Assembly (NCBI RefSeq): GCF_000313135.1
Contig: NW_004457453.1
Location: 145,680-209,679, forward strand
Direction of reading: 5' to 3'
Length of the DNA stretch: 64,000 nucleotides
DNA from: Acanthamoeba castellanii str. Neff
Taxonomy: Eukaryota; Discosea; Longamoebia; Acanthamoebidae
The position numbers and the translations under genes were made by a program. The first letter of the stretch is position 1. The number at the start of each line of letters is the position of its first letter. The notes under the pieces are model-generated. The model had not been told where the DNA came from and did not search any database. It saw only the letters and a list, made by a program, of their open reading frames with translations. Shown in pieces: positions 1 through 11,003 of the stretch.

Positions 1-2838
1 GTCGTGTGTCGTGTGTGGGCGCACCTTGAGGCCAAGAGGGGCGTGGACGATAAAGTCGTCGACTTCGAAGGCGTCCACGAGGTGGAGAGCGTGAATGCGG
101 ACCTCCTGGCAAAGCTCGGTGATGAGCTCGCTGATGGCGTTGGCCTTGCGCTTCTTGATGTAGCCCTCCTTGCTGAACACGGCTGTGTGCACCAACATGA
201 GCATCACGAGCAGATGAACGACGATGATGAGAACGATGATGATGAGTGACAGGCGCTTACCGCCAGTGCTGGCGGCGGTGTGAGATGGGGATTGGGGCTC
301 TCGTACCGAGGTCCTTCTCGATCTTGGTCAGGGCGTAGAGGTCGCACAAGAGCTTGAGGACGTGCTTGCAGTTGATGTCGGGGCAGTCGTTCACGCGGCG
401 CACGAACTGCTTCACCACCACCCGCTCCACGTGGGCCTCGGCCACATGCAACAACTCCGGCACTGTCACGTGGAAACAACATTAGTAAGTATATATTCTA
501 AATAGCCATATATTGCACCAACAAGGTACTACTATAAATATATTTATAATAGTACTATATTATAATATAGGTTGTACGTACGGGTCTGGTTCCAGGCGGT
601 GAAGAAGTCGTTGTTCTTGGCGCGCTTCTGGAGCAGCTGCGCAGTGTTGTGCAGCAGCCGGGCCACCCGGTAGTCGAACGCACTGCACGCCGCGGTGATG
701 ACGGTCAACACCACACACGCATACATCCCGAACCGGTGCGGCCACCGCGACGACGTTGCAACGTTGAGTTGGGGACCGAGAGCGTACTCCTTCTGGAACT
801 CCTGGTCCCTCAGGTGGGTCCACGAGGCCATGTTGGTGACGTAGGGGTTGCTCTCCGAGATGACGTGTCCCATCTGCTTGCCCAGGTACTTGAGCATGCC
901 TGTGTGCGGTCGTGCGTGTGCGGTCGTGTGTGTGCGGTGAGAGACGATTGCTACACGAATAATAAGAATAAAAGGGGAAGTGGCTGGTTCGTACCGGAGA
1001 AGGGCTTGCCGTCGAACTGCTTCTTGTACTGGGTGAGGAGGTCCTTGGCCACCTGCTGCATGAGCACGGTGTTGTCGCCCTCGAAGGTCTGGTAGATGTC
1101 GTGATCGTTGCGCAGGTGGCAGAAGCGGTTGTAGGCCGCGTAGCCCTGCCCGCCGCACGACTCACGGCACACCTGAAGGGCCACTGCGCGCGCGCGAGCC
1201 TCCCACCAGTCAGCGCTCGAGCCAACATTGGGGGGGGGGAAAAACGCGGATGGGGAGAGAGACGCACCGTTGGTGTACCAGCTGGCGGCGGCCTTGACGC
1301 CGGCGGAGAGCGAGTGGAGCTCACCGATGGCCTTGGCGTTGTTGCTGTCCGCATCTACGCGCGAGCGTGACGTCAGCCATTGTGCGAGTGCGCTGGTGCG
1401 CTGGTGGGCGTACTCTTGTAGAGATCGAGCAGGTAGTGGCCCATGAGTCGGTAGGCGTAGCAGTTGGCCAGCATGGGCATCAGACGGCGCTGGTGCGAGA
1501 TGTAGTCCAAAATGGCTGTGCGGGCAGGGAATATTAAAAATAGATATAAAATGTAAGTTATGTGCGCAGGGGGCTGCGTGCGGGTCGTGGGTCGTTGTTA
1601 CGTTGTTCGGGTTCGCCGGGCGGGCCGAACTGCTTGCGTCCGGCGGCGAAGCGTACGGCGATGGTCAGCGCGACCGACAGCGTCGCCGACGAGCCCGACA
1701 CCAGACACACTCGTCCGCACGTGAGCGCAGCCAGCTGACGCCCGAAGCGCTTCACTGCAGTGTAACACGTCGGACGGTTACGATGAGAGAGGACCCAGCA
1801 TCGAACCGGAGTGGCTTTGTGAGGGAGGGGGGGAAGTGGGCACGTACGCGGGTTCTTGACCGAGCTGACGTACTGGCCGTCGGGCTGCACGTCGGCGAAG
1901 CGGTTGAGCAGGTTCTCGCGCGGGACGCGCACGTTAGTGAACTTCATCCACCCGTTGTCCACTCCGTTGAGGCCCTGTCGCGTGCACAAGAAAGAAAGAA
2001 AGAGAAATAGAAGGAAAAGGTGAGCTCGGGGAAATTGCAGCTGGCCGACGACGAAGGCGGCGACGCGAACCATTTTGTGACCGCAGTCGCCGATGAGGAT
2101 GCCGGGATAGGTCGCGTTGCTGTCGCGCGGGCGCAGAGGCACGACGAAGGCGTGCACGCCGTGCTCCTGGCCGTCCACGTTCAACTGGGCGAACACCACC
2201 GCGTTCTTGGCGTGCGCTGTGACACGGGAGCGATGTAAGAGATTAGATCGCGCCGGTGCGGTGCGTGAGAACGAAGGCCTACCGGCATGTCCGATCCACC
2301 ATTTGCGGTCGACGTCGGTGGGCGTGTTGATGACGAACTCGCCGGTGGCCTTGTCGTAGACGGCCGTGGTGCCGATGCCCTGCACGTTGGAGCCGTGGCC
2401 CAGCTCGGTCATGGCAAAGCAACCGCCCTGTGTCGACACACGACACGCACAGGCACACACGCACACACGCGACAGAGACCGAGAGAGAGAGAGATTGGTT
2501 GAGGATCAGGGCCGAGCGTCACATGATGGAAGCGCGACGTGACTTACCTCGGCCAGGTTGTTGGTGGCGTCATACCACTTCTGGTGCCTCTCCGTGCCCA
2601 GATTGACCACCGATCCACCAAACAACTGGAGCCCAGCCAACGGTGAGCTATGTTTTGCATGCATGTGCGGTGGTGCGTGTGCGTGTGCGTGTGCGTGTGC
2701 GGTGGTGCGTGTGTCGCGGTCCATACCAGGAAATGCACGCCTGCCTTGATGGCGATGGAGCCGTCGTAGCCGATAAACGGCTCCAGCGAATTGCAATACA
2801 TGGTGGGGTCCTCCCTGTGAGGCCGCACCACACACACA

Positions 2839-2892
<54 letters not shown>

Positions 2893-2910
2893 CGTGAGCC
2901 ACCGCCTTCC

Positions 2911-2962
<52 letters not shown>

Positions 2963-3610
2963 CCAAACCGAGCCGAGGGTCCGAAGACGTACTTGAGCAT
3001 ATCCAACGACGCCCAACCTTTGGCGGCGATCCACCTCACCTGTGTGGCCACGTGGTATGAGCGAACGCACGCGTGTGCGGTGATATGTGCGTGTGTGGTT
3101 AGGTTACGCACCTGCTGCAGAACGCGCTCTCGCTGGTCCTCCTTGCTGAGCTCAAAGTTGTAGGGGAACAGCTCGGCGTTGGCCTTCACGCTCTCCGTCA
3201 CCGTACGCCGCTGCGCCCGGTACTTGCTGCCCAGCACATATTCCGCCATCACCTGTGTGCGTGTGCGGTCGTGCGTGTGCGTGTGCGATCGTGTGTGTGT
3301 GTGTTGCATTAGCACGGCGCATAACGATGAGGAGTGGAGGGAGCGGTACGTCGACGTTGAAGACCTCTACGCGCTCCTCGCCCAGCTGACGCCGTTCCTC
3401 CTCGCGTCGCTGCTTGCGCTGCTCCTTCTTGAGCCGGAGCTTTTCCTGATCCACCTCCTTGGTCTTGGCCGCGTTGTTGACGGCCAGACCGCTCATGCTC
3501 TCCGTGACCAGGCCCATATGCCGAGCCACCGCCCTCGCGCGTCGTGCCGCCGTACGCGAGCTCACTGCCGCATTCGTGTTCATCTTCTCCATCCTATCGA
3601 TCGTTGTCAC
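1..3610 (-). CDS. Peroxisomal acyl-CoA oxidase (plant ACX2/ACX3-like), C-terminus off the left edge
   Basis: First step of peroxisomal beta-oxidation: FAD-dependent oxidation of acyl-CoA to trans-2-enoyl-CoA with H2O2 release. Fifteen exons are visible: 3350-3610, 3112-3252, 2993-3039, 2727-2814, 2548-2625, 2283-2427, 2071-2216, 1848-1974, 1602-1754, 1414-1515, 1268-1354, 995-1183, 582-899, 307-462, 25-182. They sum to 732 codons in frame. Family motifs in order are [13 protein letters not shown] (acyl-CoA dehydrogenase signature), [28 protein letters not shown] and [18 protein letters not shown]. The last visible exon ends at a donor (GTGCGC, 24 down), so a short last exon lies outside. The start at 3610 is chosen because it opens the frame; a second Met lies six codons on. 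The N-terminus is basic and holds RARAVARHM, a degenerate PTS2-like nonapeptide, so peroxisomal import is inferred. Introns carry CA, AAC and ACACGC repeats. Confidence 0.93.
2827..2891. repeat. (CA)n microsatellite in an acyl-CoA oxidase intron
   Basis: Nearly pure CA dinucleotide run interrupted by CC pairs. It lies between the exons 2727-2814 and 2993-3039. Confidence 0.95.
2911..2962. repeat. (AAC)n microsatellite in the same intron
   Basis: About 17 perfect AAC triplets, 20 bp from the CA run. In antisense frames it reads as poly-Val/Leu/Cys, which creates false ORFs. Confidence 0.95.
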
Positions 3611-4112
3611 TCCTGCCTCTCTCTACGATTGTGCAAATGGAATGAAAATTATAAATATGAATTAATTTGTACAAAATTTGGGTTGGAGTGCTGCAGCCGC
3701 TGAGGTTTGATGTGGATGGTGGCGTGTGCGTGTAAAACAATGCTTCGCTCTACGTACCCAGTTGGTGCGACAACTGCTGCTCTGGGAACCAGCTTGTTTC
3801 CGTTCTTCGATTACTATTTCTTTGTTTATTTTTATTTTTCGTTGGTTTTGTTGCGTGTGCGGTATGTCGGGAATGCGCGTGTGTTGTGTGCGGTGGCGAG
3901 TGCGTGTGCGACTTCTGGCTGTGTGCTTCACACAGAGAGTTAAAGGGGTCCAACGAAGGAGCGCAACGCGAAGACCCTGAAACTGATGATCTCGAGGTCT
4001 ATTCAACAAACACTGTGTAGAGGATCACACGTGCGTGCGCCCACTGGCTGTGCTTCACACCACAGTCGAAAGTGGGTCTAGCGCAGGCCAAGACGTCGAT
4101 GCGGGCAGACCC
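3611..4112. other. Intergenic spacer: acyl-CoA oxidase upstream region and NDUFB7 3' region
   Basis: No convincing coding sequence. A GTACGTAG donor-like site near 3760 on the minus strand might mark a non-coding 5' exon of the acyl-CoA oxidase gene. Both neighbours are on the minus strand. Confidence 0.5.
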
Positions 4113-4785
4113 CTACGCCTGCTTCTCCTGCGCCCTCTTGAGCTTCTCCTTTTCGATGAGCATCCACTTCTTCCTCCTCTTGTACCTGCACCAGCCATCC
4201 AACAGAGGAAAAGGGCAAACGCCATCAGCTACTGTTGGTCTCTACAAAGCCAGGCTTGGCCGAACATGGCACGAAAGAAGACTCAAGCTCCACGAGTGCA
4301 GTGTTTGGATTCATGAAGATGGAAGCTCGAGAGATGGAAGTAGGGGCGCGTACTCTTCGTACTGGCAGCCTTCGTAGACGTGACGCTCGTGGGTGCACTT
4401 CCAGGGGAGGTAGAAGCACTCCTGCCTGCAGCGGTTGAGCGGCACCAGCAGGTGGGCGCAGTAGTCCCGGTAGCCGATGGGCAACCGCTCCGCGTCCATC
4501 TCCTCCTCGGAGATCAACATTTCTAGACACGTAGAAAAATGGGCACAAGATTAGTGATGGCCGTGGTGATTTACTGAAAATTCAAAGCGAGCGATCCACT
4601 TGTATAAATCCCGGCCTCAATTGACACTCTAACCGGGGGGGGGGCATTTGGCGACATCTGGTCGAAGTCCACGGCGAGGAACCGATTTAAAAAGCAATAT
4701 AAGAACAAAGTGTACCCCTGGGCTGGGAGAGCTCAGCCTCCATGTCCTCAAGGCTCTGCTCGGGCTTCTCGCCGTGGTGCGCCAT
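4113..4785 (-). CDS. NDUFB7: NADH dehydrogenase (complex I) B18 subunit, NDUFB7
   Basis: Accessory subunit of mitochondrial complex I on the intermembrane-space side. Three exons, 4716-4785, 4354-4522 and 4113-4185, give 103 residues in frame. The protein has the twin CX9C (CHCH) pattern: C-AHLLVPLNR-C and C-THERHVYEG-C, preceded by the family signature RDYC and followed by a Lys/Arg-rich tail (KRRKKWMLIEKEKLKRAQ). This matches the length and layout of NDUFB7, an oxidatively folded protein imported through the MIA40 route. No cleavable presequence is seen, as expected. Each exon is too short to stand out alone; splicing restores the signature. Confidence 0.93.
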
Positions 4786-4907
4786 CTTCTCGTGGATGAA
4801 AAAAATCAATGGACCCAAGGAAAAGTGTATTCCCTTTTCATTTCTTTTCTTCCCTTCATTATGGTTTCTTATTTTATTTTTATTGCTGGAACCGAAGCAG
4901 GCCTGCG

Positions 4908-6072
4908 ATGGAGCAGGGGGCGTGGCGTCGAGAGTGGAAGACGGACGAGGAGCGCTACAACGCTGCGTTCCACTGGGAGATTGCTAGCCGCCCCATCACC
5001 ATTCGGCAGAGCCGAGGTACGTTTGCCCCTACGCGAACACTTTGGGGGTGGTGAGGGGAATTTTTGTCTGACCTTTGCGCCTGGTTCTGCCCCCAGTCAC
5101 GTCGCCCGGCACGGTGGGGGGCACGCTGTGGGACAGCAGTCTCGTGTTGGCCAAGTACCTGGAGCGCCAGTACCACCCCGACGGGCTGGCCGGCCGTCGC
5201 ATCATCGAGCTCGGCAGCGGCTGCGGCCTGGTCGGCATCGCCGCTGGTATGTACCATCGCCCACGCCCGTAGCCCACCGCGAGCTCACCCTCAATACACA
5301 CTCACTGGTGTGTGTGTGTGTGTGTGCGAGTGCGTGTGCGTGTGCGTGTGTGGGGTATGATTGTGTCTGCGTGTGCTGCCCTAGTGCTGATGGGCGCCGA
5401 GGTGGTGATGACGGACGTCTACGCGCTTGACCAGCTGCAGCAGAACATCGACGACAACGTGCCCGCAGAGCTGCGCCAACGCGCCGCGGTCGCCCACTAC
5501 AGCTGGTATCACCACCCGACCAAGACAAGCCCAGGAAGAAAAGAAATGAAAAAGCAAAGCCTGACCACCAACGACCTCGACTCACTGAGCTCAGGGGGAC
5601 CGAGCCGTCGACTATGGGCGAAGCTGGCCAGGGCCGGTGGGACATGATCCTGGGCAGCGACGTCGTCTACGACTATCGGTTCATGCGCCCGCTGATCAAA
5701 ACGTACTTTGAACACACACGACACACATGAGCTTCGTGCGACAGAAGCTGTTGACTGACCACCAACCATGAATCCAGGCTGCACCTGCTCGCTGCCGCCG
5801 ACACGCAGATCGTGCTGGCCATCAAGCGACACGACCACGAGAGCAGGCAGGTGTTCGCACGCACGCTCCAGGAGTTCTCCTTTGTCGCGCGCAAGGTGCG
5901 GGAGGAGGACCTGGACGCCACCTACCGCGACGAGGAGATCATGGTGGTGAACATCAGCAGGCACCAGGCGCCGACCGATGATGGCGAAGGAGGGGAGACG
6001 CAGAACAGCGCCACGGCCGATGACGACGCGCTGACCGATGGCGATGACGACGACATCGACACGTTATGGTAG
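4908..6072 (+). CDS. METTL21-like protein-lysine methyltransferase (Methyltransf_16)
   Basis: SAM-dependent class I methyltransferase, probably acting on protein lysines as in the METTL21/EFM family; the substrate cannot be told from sequence. Five exons (4908-5016, 5097-5246, 5385-5505, 5595-5702, 5778-6072) give 260 residues in frame. Family motifs are GGTLWDSSLVLAKYLE, the SAM-binding ELGSGCGLVGIAA (motif I), MTDV (motif II), and WDMILGSDVVYDY, the DxxxxxDVVY segment. The C-terminus is an acidic tail rich in Asp. The ATG at 4908 is chosen as the Met nearest the first conserved segment; an upstream in-frame Met (4809) would add a low-complexity Phe/Tyr stretch typical of non-coding DNA here. 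Confidence 0.88.
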
Positions 6073-6155
6073 CACTCTCTATCTTACTGTTGCAACATGA
6101 CCACTATGTACATAAAAGGGGGCAAACCAGGGCGGCCCACCGATGAAGCTACCAC

Positions 6156-8420
6156 TCACCAGGGCACGTCTTCCTTGAGCTCGGCGCGCACGACGCGCAC
6201 TTCCTCCACCTCGTCGCTGCCTCGTTGCTCCCGCTCCTCCACCTCGTCGCTCCCCTCGCCGAGGTCCTCCTTCAGTGTACACACGACAACTGCCAAGAGA
6301 CCAAGTAAGCTCGTGCGTGCGTGCGTGCGTGCGTGCGTGGTTACCGGTGATGTTGTCCTGGCTGCCCTTCTTGTAGGCCTCCTCGCCAAGCGCCTTGCTG
6401 GCCACTTGCGGGTCGTCGTCCTGCTTCAAGGCTTCGCGCACAAAATCGACTGCCTGCTGGTGGTCCATCACGTCCCAGAGACCTGCGATTGTTTGTGTGC
6501 CACACGGACGAGAAAATTGTAATTGTCACGGTCTGAGCGCAACGCAAGGAATGAACGAAGAGACGTGAGCGAGTCTGGCTGTACCGTCGCAAGCAAGAAT
6601 GATGAACTGGTCGGTCTTTTCGAGGGCGACGTCTACCACGTCGGGCTCGGCCGTCAGACCGGACGGCTTGCCCTTGGTGAAGTCGGGGTGCTTGAAGAGC
6701 AGATCGCCACTGTTGAGGGAATAACCGAGAACGAACGTGTTAGGCCAAGACGACGACGATGAAGAGAACGAAAGCGAAAAGCAAAGCGAAGGGCGTGTGC
6801 GTACATTGACCGGGACACGCCCAGGTTGAAAAATGACGGGTTTAGGTTGGGGTGCGCCAGCCGCGTGTCGTGGTACAGCTTGCCGCCCTCGCGCTTCACA
6901 CGCTCGATCTCACTGCACCAACCACCAGCGTCACGCAATCGGTCAATCACCGATAACACGAAGCAGCGAAACGCTTCTCGTTTGCACGGGCGAGCGTACG
7001 TTGGATTCTTGCCGGGGTTGTGTACGGTGGTGAGCGGGATGGCGGTGCCGTTGCGTGACAGCACGGCCTCGCTGTCGCCGATGTTGCCGATGTAGAGCCG
7101 GGCGCGTTTGATGAAGGCGATGAGCGCGGTGGTGCCGTCGCCCATGTTGTCCTTTCGCGCAATGTCCAGGAACTCCTGCTCCGTCCGCTGGAAGCCCTCG
7201 CGGATGGCCAGCTTGAGGTCGGTATGGAAGTGGTCGTTGGTCAGGATGTGATGGTGCAGGATCGTCGACGCAAAGTCCGATGCGCGCTTGCCACCGTGTC
7301 CTGCACGCTCGTGAGTGAGCAACGCCAACACCCGTCGCGTGGAATGTGAAGACATGAAGGGAATAAAGGAATAATAATAAAGAAAGAATAAAAAGAAAAA
7401 GAAATTCGCAATAAATAAAACAGGCAGGAGGTGCGCACCGTCGTAGACGCCAAAGAAGGCGCAGAGGCCGTCGGGGGAGGAGGGCATGTTGAGGGCGTTT
7501 GAGAGCTCGTCCGCGACGCCGGCCCTCGAGGGGTGGCCGTGGTCGGGCTTGGACTCCTTGGCGTCGTTGCCGCCGCTGCCATCTGATGAAGAGGCAGAGG
7601 CGCCCGCCGAACGCGGCGCGTAGGAGCCGCTACCGCTGCCGAGATCGATCGTATGAGCATCTTCCATGGCCTTCCTGCGGCCCTGCATACTGTAGACCCC
7701 ACAACGCAGCTGCGGCTCGTAGTACGAGGAGGCCGGTGGTTCGGATGATGGCTCGCTACTCGATTGCTTCCCTCCTCCATCGGGCATCGATGATTTGCGT
7801 GCTGCAGCCTTGTCGTTCATAGGCCTTCGCCTGAGACGCGGCGACACGGCGGCGATGGTGATTCGATGCTTGTCGAGATGGGCAGGCCTGTTCGGTTCTG
7901 CCAGGAGGCTGTTGTGATCTTTCACCGATGATGAAGGGGCGATCGAAGAAGAAGAGGCAGAGAAGCGAGGCGAGGTGGCACTGTGGTCGTTCGAAGACGT
8001 AATGTCGTGAATCTCTTCCACTTCTACCGAATCACTTAGTACGTCGATTAAGATGTGCGAGCTGCCGCGTCGCACCACCCGCTTCTCCATCGACATCCTC
8101 CGGGTGAGCGAAGGCTTGCGCACTTCGAGCACCTCCTCACCGATTGCATTCTGGGGCGCCATTCGTCTCTCCTCCACATCGGCAGACATTCTCAGGGGCG
8201 GTGTTGAATGTTGTTGTGGTTGGATTGGAGTCGTGTCGTCGTTCCGATTGCGGTGCGTTGGCGGAGTGGCTCCTCTTCTCTCCTCCTTGCTCGAGCAATC
8301 CTTCTCCATACAAGAAGTCGAAGAAGAAACAGCAACGCAACGGTCCGATAGTACTTCAAGTATTGGTGTCAAGGAGAGCTGGGCAAGGGCAACTGGGAGA
8401 TGAAAGCCGCAAAGCCGCAT
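6156..8420 (-). CDS. PP2C-type protein Ser/Thr phosphatase
   Basis: Mn2+/Mg2+-dependent phosphatase. Six exons (7439-8420, 7000-7300, 6805-6912, 6585-6709, 6345-6482, 6156-6289) sum to 596 codons. The catalytic core carries all classic motifs: RRKAMEDAHT, VYDGHGG, GDGTTA, IGNIGDSEAVL, GVSRSIGD, ACDGLWDVMD and SQDNIT followed by VVVCTL. Metal-binding Asp residues are present in MED, DGHGG, DGLWD and QDN. A long Ser-rich N-terminal extension of about 220 residues precedes the core and the core has a Ser/Gly insert. The C-terminus is Glu-rich. The start is uncertain: Met at 8420 opens the frame but later Mets (such as MSADVEERRM) are equally possible. Confidence 0.93.
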
Positions 8421-8658
8421 TCCCTGATTCTTGGAATTCTTGATGTACTAACCAGAATATATGGAATTTTAACTATTAATATGACAAATGACAGGAAATG
8501 TTTAAATTTTTAAGGTACTTCTTTGGAATGCCGAACTTGTGGGTGCCCAACATGCCTCGTGGAATTCCACAGGGCGAGAGTGCAAGAGGCAATCAGAGGA
8601 ACGAGGCGGAAGGAGAGCTTGTCCTGAGGCCTGAGTTCAGCAGCTTCCGTGGAGCGGA

Positions 8659-10740
8659 TTACATGGGATAGGCGATGGTTCGAGGCATGTTCATCACCGA
8701 TTGGCCGCGCATGAGCGAGAGCGACTCCTGACGCGCCATCATCTCCTTTGCAATGCCCCTGATAGCGTCTGCGTCGCACACACGACACACACACAAGGCA
8801 AAGATAGACCAGGGGGGTGCGCGATGTTAGGCCGGACTCATCGTCGCACCGCTCACGCCCGGAGTCTTGTGTGGGTGAGGAGTTGGCCAACTTACCAGTC
8901 TCGTCCCGGATCTCCTCCTGGATGAGTTCCTCGAAGACGTCCTCCAGCGTGATGATGCCCCGGATGGTGACGTGGTCCACCGCGTCGACCACCAAAGCCA
9001 TATGACCTGCGACGACGCAACACGAGCGAGTTAGCGCCGTAAGTACGCTTCGAAGAAAGGCCTCGCACTCGCAAGAGCGACAGTCCGTGATCCCAGAGCG
9101 CTGGCGCAAAGCAACGCCGGGGAGTGAGAGTGTGTGTCGGAGAGAAAGAAGCGTACTGTGACCGCGCCGGAAGAGATTGAGAAGAGGGTAGAGCTCCGTG
9201 TCTTCGCTCACGGTGGGCAACCTGACCAATTCCACGTCCTGCTCAGGATGTGTGATGAGAGTCAGCAATCGCTCTCCAACGCATCAAAGATCAGGCTCGG
9301 CAGTGCCGCACCGATACGGGCGTGGCTCGCTCGGGGTTGAGCTTGATGAGCTTCTTGACGATGATCATGCCGACCACGTTGGTCTTGCCCCCTCGGTAGA
9401 CCGGCACGCGACTGTGCCCAGTCTGGAGAATCTGCTCCCCGCCGTCAGTACCGCCCAGCGCTAAAAGTAGGTGCGCGAGCGGGCGGCGTGGTACCTGGTC
9501 CAGCTTCTGTTCGGTGAGGCGGTCCTTGATGTCGAGCATGAAGACCTTGTCGATGGGCGTCATGGTGTCCTTGACGATCTTGCTCGAGAGGTCGAGAGCG
9601 CCCTTGATGATCGTCACCTCGTCCTTGGTCAGCGTGGCGCCCAGCTCGCCGCCGGCGGCCAGCAAGTCGCCCGCCTCCTGGTCGGGTCCCTGTTCGCCGT
9701 GGAGGCTCACCAGCTCCTTCAACTCTGCACAAAATCAAAATTTTTACAACATTTAAGTGTCAATATCTCTGCGGAGCAGAAAAAAATAAATGATCATACA
9801 AAATTGCAGGACGTACGTGCTCTACGGAAGAAGGTGCCCTGCTCGCCGCCGAGAAGGAAGTCGAGCAGCAGGCTGATGGGCCACGAGATGGGGAAGAGAA
9901 GGATGATGATGATCCACACCAGCCAGGCGAGATTGGCGCCAATGGCCAGACCGTAGCGCGTGCAGATGGCCTGGGGAATGATCCTTCATACAACAACAAC
10001 ACACGCATCATCATCAGGCTGTGCATTCCACGCGTGTGGTGTCGTGTCGTGTCGTGTCGTGTCGTGTCGTGTGGCGTGTGGGCGAGCGTACTCGCCAAAG
10101 AGCAAGACGGCGGTCACGGAGATGAGGATGGCGCCCACAGTACCGACGATTCGGTCCACGAAGAGCGGCAGAGCCTCCATTGCCGCCGCATTGGCCACCA
10201 GGAGAGTCACCAGCAAAAGGTGATGACGCTTCACCAGCGGGATGATCCTATTGGCTGTAAATCATAAAAATAATAAAAAATAAAACAATTAAACCAATAA
10301 ATCCCAATAATTCGAATGACAACACAATAAAATAAATAATATATATATAAAATAATAGCAGGCGTACCGTAGATCTGTTCTTGTTTGGTGCCGCCGCCAT
10401 TGGCAAGGATTTGGAGGTTGAGGAAGTCGATGGACATGAGGCCCATGGTGAGGCCCGACATGAGGCCGGCGAGGCAGACTAAGCCGGCGCTCACGGCTAG
10501 ATCGACCCAGAACCGCGGGGTGGGGAAGTCGTCCTCCTCGGCCTCCGAGTAGGTGGTGCCGTTGCACACCACCGAATCGCCCTCCATCTCGCATTCCACC
10601 TTCTTGCCCGCGGCCCGCTTCATCCGCTCCATCGCCGTCATGTCCATGTCCATGTCCATGTCCAGGGCACTTACCAGCGTCAAGATGCCCAGCAGGAGCA
10701 GCAGCGCCGTGCCAATGCTGAGTGTGTGGGTACGTGCCAT
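8659..10740 (-). CDS. CNNM/Mam3-type DUF21-CBS membrane protein (metal transport)
   Basis: Eight exons (10368-10740, 10092-10254, 9817-9983, 9495-9724, 9318-9431, 9157-9238, 8896-9006, 8659-8768) give 449 residues in frame. A signal peptide ([18 protein letters not shown]...) precedes a short extracellular Met/Asp-rich segment. The DUF21 transmembrane domain follows, with [14 protein letters not shown] and the conserved LLFGEIIPQA. A cytosolic CBS pair follows: [18 protein letters not shown] and [22 protein letters not shown]. This is the CNNM/ACDP and CorC layout linked to Mg2+ or other metal efflux. The C-terminal cyclic-nucleotide-like domain of animal CNNMs is absent; the end is short ([11 protein letters not shown]). 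Confidence 0.93.
10038..10073. repeat. GTGTC pentamer array in a CNNM-gene intron
   Basis: Six to seven tandem GTGTC units. It lies in the intron between exons 9817-9983 and 10092-10254. Confidence 0.85.
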
Positions 10741-11003
10741 CGTGCTGTGCTGTGTTGTGTGTTCTGTTGTTTAGACTAAATAAATAAATGAACAAATAAA
10801 AGGTGGAGGTTCGTGTGAGGAGTGTACAGGATGAACGTTCAAGGCTGCCCTGGTCGCCACAAAGTGACAGGAATTCATGGTGGAACCAAATGGAATAAAA
10901 TCTGGCCAGTTGCCGCGGAGAAAACCGCGCCGACGTGCGTCGCCTCCTTAAATTTGTTCAACCAAATCACCGTGGCCAGGGGTTTGAGCGCTCAACGGGC
11001 TGA

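Noticed and set aside
2544..2966. ORFs with poly-Leu/Val/Cys and Val-Cys repeats
   Set aside because: Produced by AAC and CA microsatellites in an intron, not by coding selection.
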